DNA of 28,653 nucleotides from an uncultured Eubacteriales bacterium (GTDB lineage Bacteria; Bacillota; Clostridia; Oscillospirales; Oscillospiraceae). Shown here piece by piece: positions 1 to 7,018 of the stretch. The DNA is taken from positions 1 to 28,653 of the forward strand of contig UROF01000031.1 of the NCBI GenBank assembly GCA_900549475.1. The letters run 5' to 3'. A program made the position numbers and the translations under genes. Under the pieces are notes generated by a model. That model was not told the DNA's origin. It ran no database searches and worked only from the letters and a program-made list of their open reading frames with translations. Positions within the stretch are counted from its first letter, which is position 1; the number at the start of each line of letters is the position of its first letter.

Positions 1-671
1 CCTTTGAAAAGGGCATGCACGTGCTGGTTATCCTGACGGATATCACCAACTACGCGGAAGCCCTCCGTGAGGTCTCCGCCGCCCGGAAGGAAGTCCCCGG
101 CCGCCGCGGCTATCCCGGCTACCTGTACACCGACCTTGCCACCATGTATGAGCGTGCCGGCCGGAAGCTGGGCTACGAGGGTTCCATCACCATGATCCCC
201 ATCCTCACCATGCCTGAGGATGACAAGACCCACCCCATCCCCGATCTGACCGGTTATATCACCGAGGGCCAGATCATCCTCTCCCGTGACCTCTACCGCA
301 AGGGCATCCTGCCTCCGGTAGACGTGCTGCCCTCCCTGAGCCGTCTGAAGGATAAGGGTATCGGCCCGGGCAAGACCCGTGAGGACCACGCCTCCACCAT
401 GAACCAGCTGTTCGCGGCCTACGCCTCCGGTAAGGAAGCCAAGGAGCTGATGACCATCCTGGGCGAGGCGGCTCTGAGCCCCACGGACCTGCTGTACGCC
501 AAGTTCGCTGACGAATTTGAGAAGCGCTATGTCTCCCAGGGCCAGGAGGAGAACCGGGACATCGAGGAGACGTTGAATCTGGGCTGGGAGCTGCTGAAGA
601 TCCTGCCTCGCAGTGAGCTCAAGCGTATCAAGCAGGATATGATCGACAAGTACCTGCCCAAGGAGGACTGA
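1..671 (+). CDS. ntpB: V-type ATP synthase subunit B, C-terminal part (5' end outside window)
   Basis: This is the C-terminal ~223 residues of the non-catalytic nucleotide-binding B subunit of an archaeal/vacuolar-type (V/A) ATPase, part of the A3B3 head that couples ATP turnover to H+ or Na+ movement. The reading frame is open from base 3, so the gene starts upstream of the window. Recognisable family segments are LVILTDITNYAEALRE, the GRRGYPGYLYTDLATMYERAG block, and SITMIPILTMPEDDKTHPIPD followed by TGYITEGQI, all characteristic of the B subunit rather than A or F1 beta. The C-terminal helical domain ends normally with a TGA. Subunit D follows after 33 bases, the usual order in V-ATPase operons. 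The ion specificity cannot be judged from this subunit. Confidence 0.97.
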   Translation, partial: FEKGMHVLVILTDITNYAEALREVSAARKEVPGRRGYPGYLYTDLATMYERAGRKLGYEGSITMIPILTMPEDDKTHPIPDLTGYITEGQIILSRDLYRKGILPPVDVLPSLSRLKDKGIGPGKTREDHASTMNQLFAAYASGKEAKELMTILGEAALSPTDLLYAKFADEFEKRYVSQGQEENRDIEETLNLGWELLKILPRSELKRIKQDMIDKYLPKED

Positions 672-704
672 CCCCAGGCAATCTGAGTAGAAAGAGGTGA
701 ACCC

Positions 705-1367
705 ATGGCCTCTGCGACCATAAACCCAACCAGAATGGAGCTGACCCGGCTGAAAGGCCGGCTGAAGACCGCTGTCCGCGGCCACAAGCTTCTGAAGGAT
801 AAGCGGGACGAGCTGATGAAGCAGTTCCTGGAGATCGTGCGGAAGAACCGTGAGCTCCGGGCCAAGGTGGAAAAGGGCCTGGAGCGGGCCAACGCGGCCT
901 TCACCGTGGCCTCTGCCCTCATGTCGCCGGAGATGCTGGAGCAGTCCCTCATGTACCCCAAGCAGAGCGTGGAGCTGGACATGAAGTTCAAGAACATCAT
1001 GTCGGTGAACGTGCCGGTGTACGAGTTCCATACCCGGAACGAGGACCCCACGGAAATCTACCCCTATGGCTTTGCCCAGACCTCCGGTGAGCTGGATTCG
1101 GCCCTGGAGGCTCTCAGCCAGGTGTTCCAGGACATGCTGGAGCTGGCGGAGGTGGAAAAGACCATGCAGCTGCTGGCGGAGGATATCGAAAAGACCCGCC
1201 GCCGTGTAAACGCGCTGGAGTATGTGATGATCCCGGACTTCCAACAGAAGATCCGGTATATCTCCATGAAGCTGGACGAGAATGAGCGCGGCAACATCAC
1301 CCGCCTGATGAAGGTGAAGGAGATGGTGCTCCAGGACGCCCACAACTTCAAGCCCCCCGCATCCTGA
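705..1367 (+). CDS. ntpD: V-type ATP synthase subunit D
   Basis: This 220-residue protein is subunit D, the central-stalk rotor shaft of the V/A-type ATPase. The N-terminus (INPTRMELTRLKGRLKTA, then GHKLLKDKRDELMKQF) is the family signature. The long N- and C-terminal helices, rich in Lys/Glu/Arg, form the coiled-coil stalk, and the C-terminal segment RRRVNALEYVMIPDF is also conserved. The length is normal for the family. The ATG at 705 is preceded by an AAAGAGGTGA ribosome binding site at about 691-700. It is the last gene of the ATPase operon here, since a strong intrinsic terminator follows directly. Confidence 0.97.
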   Translation: MASATINPTRMELTRLKGRLKTAVRGHKLLKDKRDELMKQFLEIVRKNRELRAKVEKGLERANAAFTVASALMSPEMLEQSLMYPKQSVELDMKFKNIMSVNVPVYEFHTRNEDPTEIYPYGFAQTSGELDSALEALSQVFQDMLELAEVEKTMQLLAEDIEKTRRRVNALEYVMIPDFQQKIRYISMKLDENERGNITRLMKVKEMVLQDAHNFKPPAS

Positions 1368-1380
1368 TACAAAACAAGAT

Positions 1381-1417
1381 CCGCCCCGCTCTTTACAGAG
1401 AGCGGGGCGGTCTTTTT
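1381..1417 (+). terminator. Intrinsic terminator of the V-ATPase operon
   Basis: A perfect 12-bp GC-rich stem (1381-1392 with 1399-1410, loop TTACAG) is followed by TCTTTTTATT. It lies 13 bases after the subunit D stop codon. Confidence 0.93.
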
Positions 1418-1501
1418 ATTGCGGGCTCGTTTTTACTAGCTTTGGTCAGGCAGACGGATGGGGTTTCCCAGGAGGCAAAAATTTTTAACCCCTCCAGGGG
1501 C

Positions 1502-1530
1502 TTTACAAGGCGAGGGGCCTGTGGTACACT
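1502..1530 (+). promoter_or_regulatory. Sigma-A promoter of the riboswitch transcript
   Basis: The -35 box TTTACA (1502-1507) and the -10 box TACACT (1525-1530) are 17 bases apart, and TGG directly before the -10 adds an extended -10 element. Transcription would start near 1537, just upstream of the cobalamin-riboswitch-like sequence. Confidence 0.55.
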
Positions 1531-1544
1531 GACACTGTAAGTTG

Positions 1545-1665
1545 ATATTGCGCTGTCCGCGGCCGCTGATGCGGCACATGGAATAGGGTGAGAAGCCCTG
1601 CGAGTCGGTCACTGTGATGCCTCCTTAGGCGAGGATAAGTCAGATACATGGCGGATGGCGGCGTT
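1545..1665 (+). ncRNA. Cobalamin riboswitch-like leader RNA (shortened form)
   Basis: Three landmarks of the cobalamin riboswitch occur in order. First is GGAATAGGG followed by TGAGAAGCCC (1580-1598), like the AATAGGGAA/GGTGAGAATCC block. Second is GTCACTGTGAT (1608-1618), like CCACTGTAA. Third is GGATAAGTCAGATACATGGC (1633-1652), like the B12-box region AGTCAGAATACCTGCC. The peripheral arms are short: GCC and GGC at 1618-1630 close only a small hairpin. Bases 1654-1660 (GATGGCG) are exactly complementary to 1702-1708 (CGCCATC), the left side of the terminator stem that follows, so a transcription-attenuation switch is plausible. I read this by eye; a covariance-model score would decide. No cobalamin gene follows on this strand. 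Confidence 0.58.
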
Positions 1666-1697
1666 CTGCCGGAACCGGAATCGCGTATTTCTGTCCG

Positions 1698-1730
1698 GCC
1701 TCGCCATCATTGCGGCGGGGCTTTTTGTTG
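1698..1730 (+). terminator. Terminator directly after the riboswitch-like leader
   Basis: Stem 1698-1705 pairs with 1714-1721 (8 bp, one G-T), with an 8-base loop followed by CTTTTTGTT. It would be the expression platform of the riboswitch, because its left arm overlaps the sequence complementary to 1654-1660. Confidence 0.75.
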
Positions 1731-1759
1731 TGCGCTTCCGGTGCGGAGGCGCATTTTTT
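1731..1759 (+). terminator. Second hairpin with T-run just downstream
   Basis: Stem TGCGCTTCCG (1731-1740) pairs with CGGAGGCGCA (1744-1753) around a GTG loop, followed by TTTTTT. A second terminator this close to the first suggests the leader makes a short RNA or is doubly insulated. Apart from the leader and hairpins, I see no gene between 1368 and 1984; open frames there have no plausible ribosome binding site or protein-like composition. Confidence 0.7.
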
Positions 1760-1855
1760 GCGCCGTTGCTGCTGTGTTTCCCTGGTCCGCCTTGGGGCGG
1801 CGGGCTGGAAACAAATAGATTCTCTTCAATGCGCAAGTCTGTATGAAAAAAGGAA

Positions 1856-1888
1856 GGGCGTCCAGGTCTCAAGACCGCCTGGACGCCC
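1856..1888 (-). terminator. Terminator of the DUF1858 gene
   Basis: A perfect 11-bp stem (1856-1866 with 1878-1888) is followed on the minus strand by TTCCTTTTTTT. It lies about 100 bases after the stop codon of the minus-strand gene. The plus strand also has a moderate T-rich tail, so it could work in both directions. Confidence 0.75.
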
Positions 1889-1984
1889 TGTTCCTTTTCT
1901 GGAGGAGCTGGCAGCTTCAGAAATGGTGGGAAGAGAACGAATGATGTGGCGTCCGATCCCGCCAGGTTCCGCCGTTTTGTCCTG

Positions 1985-2182
1985 TTATGCGATACTGGAA
2001 CGCAGCTGGGATAAAAGCGTTTCACAATCCAGATGATATTTAACTGAAAATTCTTCCAGAGTTTCAAACATATGATTACACATCACACATTCACCGATGA
2101 CGGCATCATATTTACGAAAGACCTCCTGGGTCTCCTGATGGTCACATATGATATCTAAAATGGTCATTTCTTTGCGGATCAT
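1985..2182 (-). CDS. DUF1858 domain protein (small redox-disulfide-like domain)
   Basis: This 65-residue protein matches the DUF1858 (hybrid-cluster-associated redox disulfide) domain. It starts with MIRKEMTILDIICDHQETQE, followed by a VFRKYDAVIGECVMC block with a CxxC pair (C32 and C35), then the METLEEFS-like acidic helix and a closing LL helix. In this family the CxxC sits at the N-terminus of a helix; a redox or metal role is suspected but not established. The ATG at 2182 has a GAGAGGAG ribosome binding site eight bases upstream (2191-2198). It is a single-gene unit ending at the hairpin at 1856-1888, and its 3' flank faces the orphan riboswitch transcript. Confidence 0.85.
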   Translation of the reverse strand: MIRKEMTILDIICDHQETQEVFRKYDAVIGECVMCNHMFETLEEFSVKYHLDCETLLSQLRSSIA

Positions 2183-2350
2183 AAGAAAAACTCCTCTCTA
2201 TTCATAGAATAGCTGCAGCTGGAAAAATCGGATGGCAATGGGCAAAAGGGAAATCGCCAGTTTAGCTGGTTGGCACATGTGTCAGAGGCTGGTCAGTTTA
2301 TCCATAATTGTGCCTATTTTACAATACATTTTTTTTGGTGCCCAAAATTT

Positions 2351-2379
2351 TTGTTTGCTTTTACGGAAATTTATGTTAT
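2351..2379 (+). promoter_or_regulatory. Promoter of the NCS2 permease gene
   Basis: TTGTTT (2351-2356) and TGTTAT (2374-2379) are separated by 17 bases. The predicted start near 2386 leaves a 5' leader of about 50 bases, too short for a purine riboswitch, and none is seen. Confidence 0.6.
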
Positions 2380-2437
2380 CATAAGTATATATTAATGCAG
2401 TTTACCCAATGCTGATGAGATGGAGGCAAGCCCCGCG

Positions 2438-3799
2438 ATGAAAGTTACGAATTCCGGCAACGAGGCACTTTTCCGCCTCGATGGTGTGCCGCCCCTTGGC
2501 ACAGCTCTTTCCCTGGCACTGCAGCACCTGGTAGCTATGATGGTGGGCTGCGTGACCCCGGCTATCATCATCGGAAACGCCATCGGCCTCAGCCAGTCAG
2601 ACCAGGTCTTTCTCATCCAGGCGTCCCTGGTGATGTCGGCGGTGTCCACGCTGCTCCAGCTCTACCCGATCGCGGGACGTTTCGGGTCAGGGTTGCCGGT
2701 GATCATGGGTGTGAGCTTTGCCTATGTCCCCAGCATGCAGGCGGTAGCTGCTGCGGGGGAGGGGATCTCTGCCATTACCGGCGCCATGATCGTAGGCGGT
2801 GTGGTAGCCATTCTGGTGGGACTGTTCGTCAAGCGTATCCGCCCGCTGTTCCCGCCGGTGATCACCGGTACGGTAGTATTCACCATCGGTCTCTCCCTGT
2901 ATCCCACCGCCATCAATTATATGGCCGGAGGTACAGGAAACACCTATGAGGTGGTCAGTGCCAGCGGCTTGTCCCTGTCTCTGGTCTATGGTTCCTGGCA
3001 GAACTGGCTGATGGCAGCGATCACACTGGCAGCGGTGATGATCCTGAACCACCATGCAAAAGGCTTGTGCAAACTGGCCTCTATTCTCGTCGGCATGGCC
3101 TTTGGCTATGTTGTCTCCATGGCTTTCGGCATGGTGAGCTTTGCTGATGTGGCGGATGCGGCTTGGTTCTCTGTACCCAAGTTCCTCCACTTCGGCGTTA
3201 CTTTTGAACCGGCATCCTGTATTGCCATCGGCCTGCTCTTCGCCATTAACTCGATCCAGGCCATCGGTGATTTTACTGCCACCACCATCGGCGGACTGAA
3301 CCGGGAACCGACTACCCGGGAGCTCCAGGGCGGAATCGTCTGTTACGGCGCCACCAACATACTGGCGGCCCTCTTCGGCGGCCTGCCCACTGCTACATAC
3401 TCCCAGAACGTAGGTATCGTGGCTACCAATAAGGTGGTAAACCGGGTAGTCTTTGCCATGACCGGCGGATTCCTCCTTCTGGCGGGTATCTCTCCCAAGT
3501 TTGCCGCAGTCCTCACCACCATTCCTCAGTGCGTACTGGGCGGCGCTACGGTGACAGTGTTTTCCACCATCGCCATGACAGGTATGAAGCTGATCGCCTC
3601 TCAGCATTTCAGCGCCCGAAACACCACTATCGTGGGACTGTCGGCTGCATTGGGTGTGGGCGTGTCCCAGGCTTCCTCTGCGCTGAGCCAGTTCCCGGAA
3701 GAAGTGACCATGATTTTCGGCAAGTCCCCGGTAGTCATCGCCACCATCATGGCGGTGCTGCTGAATCTGATCCTGCCCCGGGAGGAGAAGCAAAGCTGA
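2438..3799 (+). CDS. NCS2-family nucleobase:cation symporter (xanthine/uracil permease type)
   Basis: This is a polytopic inner-membrane transporter of the nucleobase-ascorbate/NCS2 family, which imports xanthine, uric acid or uracil with H+ or Na+. It carries the family motifs: LALQHLVAMMVG near the N-terminus (QH in TM1), the half-helix region with NSIQAIGDFTATTIGG and Glu/Asp-flanked turns, and the signature QNVGIVATNK matching QNxGxxxxT[RKG]. Around 12-14 hydrophobic segments are visible and the length (453 aa) is normal. I chose ATG 2438 because GGAGG lies 11 bases upstream at 2422-2426; the in-frame ATG at 2420 has no ribosome binding site. The sequence resembles the xanthine/urate branch more than UraA, but the substrate is inferred. 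It is transcribed alone. Confidence 0.9.
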   Translation: MKVTNSGNEALFRLDGVPPLGTALSLALQHLVAMMVGCVTPAIIIGNAIGLSQSDQVFLIQASLVMSAVSTLLQLYPIAGRFGSGLPVIMGVSFAYVPSMQAVAAAGEGISAITGAMIVGGVVAILVGLFVKRIRPLFPPVITGTVVFTIGLSLYPTAINYMAGGTGNTYEVVSASGLSLSLVYGSWQNWLMAAITLAAVMILNHHAKGLCKLASILVGMAFGYVVSMAFGMVSFADVADAAWFSVPKFLHFGVTFEPASCIAIGLLFAINSIQAIGDFTATTIGGLNREPTTRELQGGIVCYGATNILAALFGGLPTATYSQNVGIVATNKVVNRVVFAMTGGFLLLAGISPKFAAVLTTIPQCVLGGATVTVFSTIAMTGMKLIASQHFSARNTTIVGLSAALGVGVSQASSALSQFPEEVTMIFGKSPVVIATIMAVLLNLILPREEKQS

Positions 3800-3810
3800 A
3801 CAAGATGGGA

Positions 3811-3846
3811 AAAAGGCCCTGCTGTACCAGCAGGGCCTTTTTATTG
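3811..3846. terminator. Bidirectional terminator between the permease and pfkA
   Basis: A 14-bp perfect inverted repeat (3811-3824 with 3828-3841) carries T-runs on both strands. It separates the convergent permease and phosphofructokinase genes. Confidence 0.92.
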
Positions 3847-3853
3847 TTATGGA

Positions 3854-4939
3854 TCAGTCGCCGAAGCCGGTGCCCGCATCCCGGGCGGTCTGGATCAGGG
3901 GGTGATCCACCGGCAGGAACTTGGTGCGGCTGGCGGCCTCCTCCAGAGGCACATGGACGATCTGGCCGGACTGGATACCCACCATGTAGCCGTATTTCTG
4001 CTCCATGATCATCCGGGCGGCAGCGGTGCCGAAGCGGGTAGCCAGCACCCGGTCGTAGGGGCAGGCGGGACCGCCGCGCTGATAGTGGCCGGGGACGGTG
4101 ACCCGGGCCTCCTGGCCGGTGAGCTTTTCCAGCTCATCGGCAATGCGGTAGGAGATGGTAGAGTAGGGGTTCGCCTCTTTCTGACGGCGGCGCTCCTCCT
4201 CGGAAAGGACCTTGTCCCCCTTGGAAATGGCGCCTTCTGCCACAGCCACGATGGAGAAGGTACGGCCCTTCTTCTTCCGGCGCTCAATGGTCTCCGCCAC
4301 ACTCTCAATGTCGTAGGGAATCTCCGGGATCAAGATCACGTCAGCACCGCCGGCAATACCTGCGGACAGGGTGAGCCATCCCGCATCCCGGCCCATGACC
4401 TCCACCAGGAAGATCCGGCTGTGGGCCAGGGCGGTGGTGTGGATATAGTCGATGACGTTGGTGGCAATATCGGCGGCGGACTGGAAGCCGAAGGTCTCAT
4501 CCGTGCCGTAGATGTCGTTGTCGATGGTCTTGGGCAGGGTAATAATGTTCATCCCTGCGTCGTGGAGGAGCTTGGCGCTCTTCTGGGTGCCGTTTCCGCC
4601 CAGGACAACGACGCAGTCCAGATTCAGGCGGTTGTAGGTATCCAGCATGGCGGGCATCACATCGTTGCCGTCCTTATCCACAATGGCTTTGCCGGGGATG
4701 TAGGGCTGGCGGGAGGTGCCCAAGATGGTGCCGCCGGTGGCAATGATGCCGGAGAAGTCGCTGGGCTCCATATATTTATAATCATTCTCAATGAGGCCCC
4801 GGTAGCCGTCGTACATACCGAAGATCTCAATGTTGTCCACATATTGGAACAGCGCTTTGCCCACGCCGCGAATGGCGGCGTTAAGGCCCTGGCAGTCGCC
4901 GCCGCTGGTCACAAGGGCGATCCTTGTTTTTCTTTTCAT
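3854..4939 (-). CDS. pfkA: 6-phosphofructokinase (ATP-type glycine with Lys in the TIDND loop)
   Basis: This 361-residue enzyme belongs to the PfkA superfamily, which phosphorylates fructose 6-phosphate in glycolysis. Visible motifs are the N-terminal TSGGDCQGLNAAIRG, the GTSR loop (74-77), GGNGT at 114-118, PKTIDND at 136-142 with catalytic Asp140, VEVMGRDAGWL, and the C-terminal GHYQRGG substrate loop. In well-studied enzymes, Gly after GGD favours ATP and Asp favours pyrophosphate, while the residue before TIDND is Gly in ATP enzymes and Lys in pyrophosphate enzymes. Here Gly117 points to ATP but Lys137 is pyrophosphate-like, and the usual Mg-binding Asp is Asn116. The phosphoryl donor is therefore uncertain. 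ATG 4939 has AGGAGG nine bases upstream. It is a monocistronic unit. Confidence 0.93.
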   Translation of the reverse strand: MKRKTRIALVTSGGDCQGLNAAIRGVGKALFQYVDNIEIFGMYDGYRGLIENDYKYMEPSDFSGIIATGGTILGTSRQPYIPGKAIVDKDGNDVMPAMLDTYNRLNLDCVVVLGGNGTQKSAKLLHDAGMNIITLPKTIDNDIYGTDETFGFQSAADIATNVIDYIHTTALAHSRIFLVEVMGRDAGWLTLSAGIAGGADVILIPEIPYDIESVAETIERRKKKGRTFSIVAVAEGAISKGDKVLSEEERRRQKEANPYSTISYRIADELEKLTGQEARVTVPGHYQRGGPACPYDRVLATRFGTAAARMIMEQKYGYMVGIQSGQIVHVPLEEAASRTKFLPVDHPLIQTARDAGTGFGD

Positions 4940-4990
4940 GAATCTGTACCTCCTGAATAGATGATCTCAATACTCCACCTATTATACATT

Positions 4991-5019
4991 ATTATAAGGC
5001 ATAACCGTACAAAAATCAA
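4991..5019 (-). promoter_or_regulatory. Promoter of pfkA
   Basis: On the minus strand, TTGATT (5014-5019) and TATAAT (4991-4996) are 17 bases apart. A second TATAAT at 4981-4986 may be an alternative -10. The spacer contains half of an inverted repeat (CCGTACAAA). Confidence 0.7.
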
Positions 5020-5054
5020 TCCATGCTTTTTTATCCCTGAAAAATTTGTACGGT
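5005..5054. repeat. Spaced inverted repeat CCGTACAAA / TTTGTACGG at the pfkA promoter
   Basis: CCGTACAAA (5005-5013) lies in the pfkA promoter spacer and its exact reverse complement (5046-5054) lies upstream of the -35 box. The centres are 41 bases apart, close to four helical turns, which fits a paired regulator-binding site. No regulator is identified. Confidence 0.45.
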
Positions 5055-5157
5055 CGAAAGGGGAGAGAGGTTGTCGATATCCGGAAATGTCAAACTTTGC
5101 GGGGCTTTAATCCTTAACTTTTGGAGGTATTTTATCCCGCCTGACCTTGACAATCCC

Positions 5158-5186
5158 TTGACAATCCATCCTATTTTCCCTATAAT
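5158..5186 (+). promoter_or_regulatory. Perfect consensus sigma-A promoter of the NifU-like/GGGtGRT operon
   Basis: TTGACA (5158-5163), a 17-base spacer and TATAAT (5181-5186) match the sigma-A consensus exactly. An 11-bp unit, CTTGACAATCC, is tandemly duplicated (5146-5156 and 5157-5167), so a second TTGACA lies one helical turn upstream. Confidence 0.92.
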
Positions 5187-5196
5187 TTATACTGTT

Positions 5197-5220
5197 GGAT
5201 CACGGGGTTTCCCATGATCC
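5197..5220 (+). other. Stem-loop at the predicted 5' end of the operon mRNA
   Basis: GGATCA (5197-5202) pairs with TGATCC (5215-5220), and GGG/CCC pair inside it. With a start site near 5193, this hairpin caps the extreme 5' end of the transcript. Such 5' stem-loops are known to protect mRNAs from decay; that role is inferred here. Confidence 0.5.
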
Positions 5221-5286
5221 GCGGGAACGTAAATCATTCGGTTGCTGCCAAATCGCGACTGGAAATAAAGGAAAGGAAGATTCGCC

Positions 5287-5979
5287 ATGATCTATTCTAC
5301 CGAAGTTCAGAACATGTGCCCTGTCGCCAAGGGTGCGTACCATGGTCCCGCCCCCATCCCTGAGGAGGGTAAGTGGGTACAGGCCAAGGAGATCAAGGAT
5401 ATCAGCGGTCTCACTCACGGTGTGGGTTGGTGTGCTCCTCAGCAGGGCGCCTGCAAGCTCACCCTGAACATTAAGGACGGCATTATCGAGGAAGCTCTGG
5501 TGGAGACCCTGGGCTGCTCCGGCATGACCCACTCCGCCGCTATGGCCAGTGAGATCCTCATTGGCAAGACCCTGCTGGAGGCTCTGAACACCGACCTGGT
5601 GTGCGATGCCATCAACACCGCTATGCGGGAGCTGTTCCTGCAGATCGTTTACGGCCGCAGCCAGACCGCTTTCTCCGAGGGCGGCCTGCCTATCGGCGCT
5701 TCTCTGGAGGACCTGGGCAAGGGTCTGCGCAGCCAGGTGGGCACCATGTTTGCCTCCAACGCCAAGGGTCCCCGCTATCTGGAGATGGCCGAGGGCTACT
5801 GCACCCGTATGGCTCTGAATAAGGACAACGAGGTCATCGGCTATGAGTTTGTCCACCTGGGGAAGATGATGGCTGCCATTGCCAAGGGCACTGATGCCAA
5901 CGAGGCCCTGAAGGCTGCCACCGGCCACTATGGCCAGTGGGATGCCGCTGTCAAGTATATCGATCCCCGCCACGAATAA
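5287..5979 (+). CDS. NifU/IscU-like iron-sulfur cluster assembly scaffold-type protein
   Basis: This 230-residue protein carries an IscU/NifU N-terminal-like core. The segment around 75-100, LGCSGMTHSAAMASEILIGK followed by TLLEAL, lines up with the Fe-S scaffold motif in which GC is followed by small residues and an E-L-x-x-G-K-T-L-x-E-A-L helix. Cysteines at 11, 49, 56, 77 and 106 are candidates for metal or cluster ligands; the spacing WCAPQQGAC is not that of classical IscU. An N-terminal region before residue 50 and a C-terminal extension after about 130 have no assignment from me. ATG 5287 follows GGAAAGGAAG. The gene is 18 bases upstream of the GGGtGRT gene under a perfect consensus promoter, so the two probably work together. 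A true scaffold function is inferred. Confidence 0.8.
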   Translation: MIYSTEVQNMCPVAKGAYHGPAPIPEEGKWVQAKEIKDISGLTHGVGWCAPQQGACKLTLNIKDGIIEEALVETLGCSGMTHSAAMASEILIGKTLLEALNTDLVCDAINTAMRELFLQIVYGRSQTAFSEGGLPIGASLEDLGKGLRSQVGTMFASNAKGPRYLEMAEGYCTRMALNKDNEVIGYEFVHLGKMMAAIAKGTDANEALKAATGHYGQWDAAVKYIDPRHE

Positions 5980-5997
5980 GAGAAGGAGGACAAAAAA

Positions 5998-6996
5998 ATG
6001 GCTCTGTTTGAAAGCTACGAGAGAAGAATTGACAAGATCAATGGTGTCCTCGCTCAGTACGGCATCGGTTCTGTGGAGGAGTGCCGCAAGATCTGCCAGG
6101 ACAAGGGCTTTGATCCCTATGAGATCGTCAAGGGCATTCAGCCCATCGCTTTTGAGAACGCCGCGTGGGCTTACTGCGTGGGTTCCGCCATCGCCATCAA
6201 GAAGGGCGTAAAGACCGCTGCTGATGCTGCTGAGGCCATTGGTATCGGCCTGCAGGCCTTCTGCATCGACGGCTCTGTGGCCGAGGACCGCAAGGTGGGT
6301 CTGGGTCACGGTAACCTGGGTGCCATGCTGCTGCGTGACGAGACCAAGTGCTTTGCCTTCCTGGCTGGCCACGAGTCCTTCGCCGCTGCTGAGGGTGCCA
6401 TCGGTATCGTCCGCAACGCCAACAAGGCCCGTAAGGAGCCCCTGCGTGTTATCCTCAACGGCCTGGGCAAGGACGCTGCTCAGATCATCAGCCGTATCAA
6501 CGGCTTCACCTATGTCCAGACCCAGTTTGACTACGCCTCCGGCAAGGTGAACATCGTCCGTGAGATCCGCTACAGCGAGGGTGAGCGTGCTAACGTCCGC
6601 TGCTACGGTGCTGACGATGTCCGCGAGGGCGTGGCCATCATGCACCTGGAGGGCGTGGATGTGTCCATCACCGGTAACTCCACCAACCCCACCCGTTTCC
6701 AGCATCCTGTGGCCGGCACTTACAAGAAGGAGTGCGTGGAGCAGGGCAAGAAGTACTTCTCCGTGGCCTCCGGCGGCGGCACCGGCCGTACCCTGCACCC
6801 CGATAACATGGCCGCTGGCCCCGCTTCCTATGGTATGACCGATACCATGGGCCGTATGCACTCTGATGCCCAGTTTGCTGGCAGCTCCTCCGTCCCCGCT
6901 CACGTGGAGATGATGGGCTTCCTGGGCGCCGGCAACAACCCCATGGTCGGTATGACCGTGGCTTGCGCCGTGGCTGTGGCCGAGAGCATGAAGTAA
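5998..6996 (+). CDS. GGGtGRT family protein (function unknown)
   Basis: This 332-residue soluble protein carries the motif GGGTGRT at residues 259-265 within VASGGGTGRTLHPDNM, the hallmark of the GGGtGRT family (Pfam PF14057), which has no established function. Other Gly-rich segments are GSVAEDRKVGLGHGNLGAML and the C-terminal GFLGAGNNPMVGMTVACAVA. No signal peptide or membrane span is evident. An AAGGAGG site precedes ATG 5998. The codons resemble those of groEL in the same window (frequent GGT, CGT, GAG), which fits high expression. Its constant partner here is a NifU-like protein, so a role linked to Fe-S clusters or another metal centre is the best guess, but it is only a guess. Confidence 0.88.
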   Translation: MALFESYERRIDKINGVLAQYGIGSVEECRKICQDKGFDPYEIVKGIQPIAFENAAWAYCVGSAIAIKKGVKTAADAAEAIGIGLQAFCIDGSVAEDRKVGLGHGNLGAMLLRDETKCFAFLAGHESFAAAEGAIGIVRNANKARKEPLRVILNGLGKDAAQIISRINGFTYVQTQFDYASGKVNIVREIRYSEGERANVRCYGADDVREGVAIMHLEGVDVSITGNSTNPTRFQHPVAGTYKKECVEQGKKYFSVASGGGTGRTLHPDNMAAGPASYGMTDTMGRMHSDAQFAGSSSVPAHVEMMGFLGAGNNPMVGMTVACAVAVAESMK

Positions 6997-7018
6997 GATT
7001 CCAGTACAGACCGATATG

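Noticed and set aside
1698..1753. Twin hairpins as an ANTAR-protein target, as in the Rli55/EutX system
   Set aside because: The two loops are not six bases long and lack the conserved A1/G4 positions of ANTAR sites.
1655..2036. Plus-strand open frames behind the riboswitch-like leader
   Set aside because: Both cross terminator hairpins, lack ribosome binding sites and have Cys/Arg/Gly-rich translations unlike a protein family, so they are not a convincing riboswitch target.
5200..6903. 567-codon open frame opposite the NifU-like and GGGtGRT genes
   Set aside because: Shadow of strong codon bias on the coding strand; the plus-strand genes have good ribosome binding sites and a consensus promoter.
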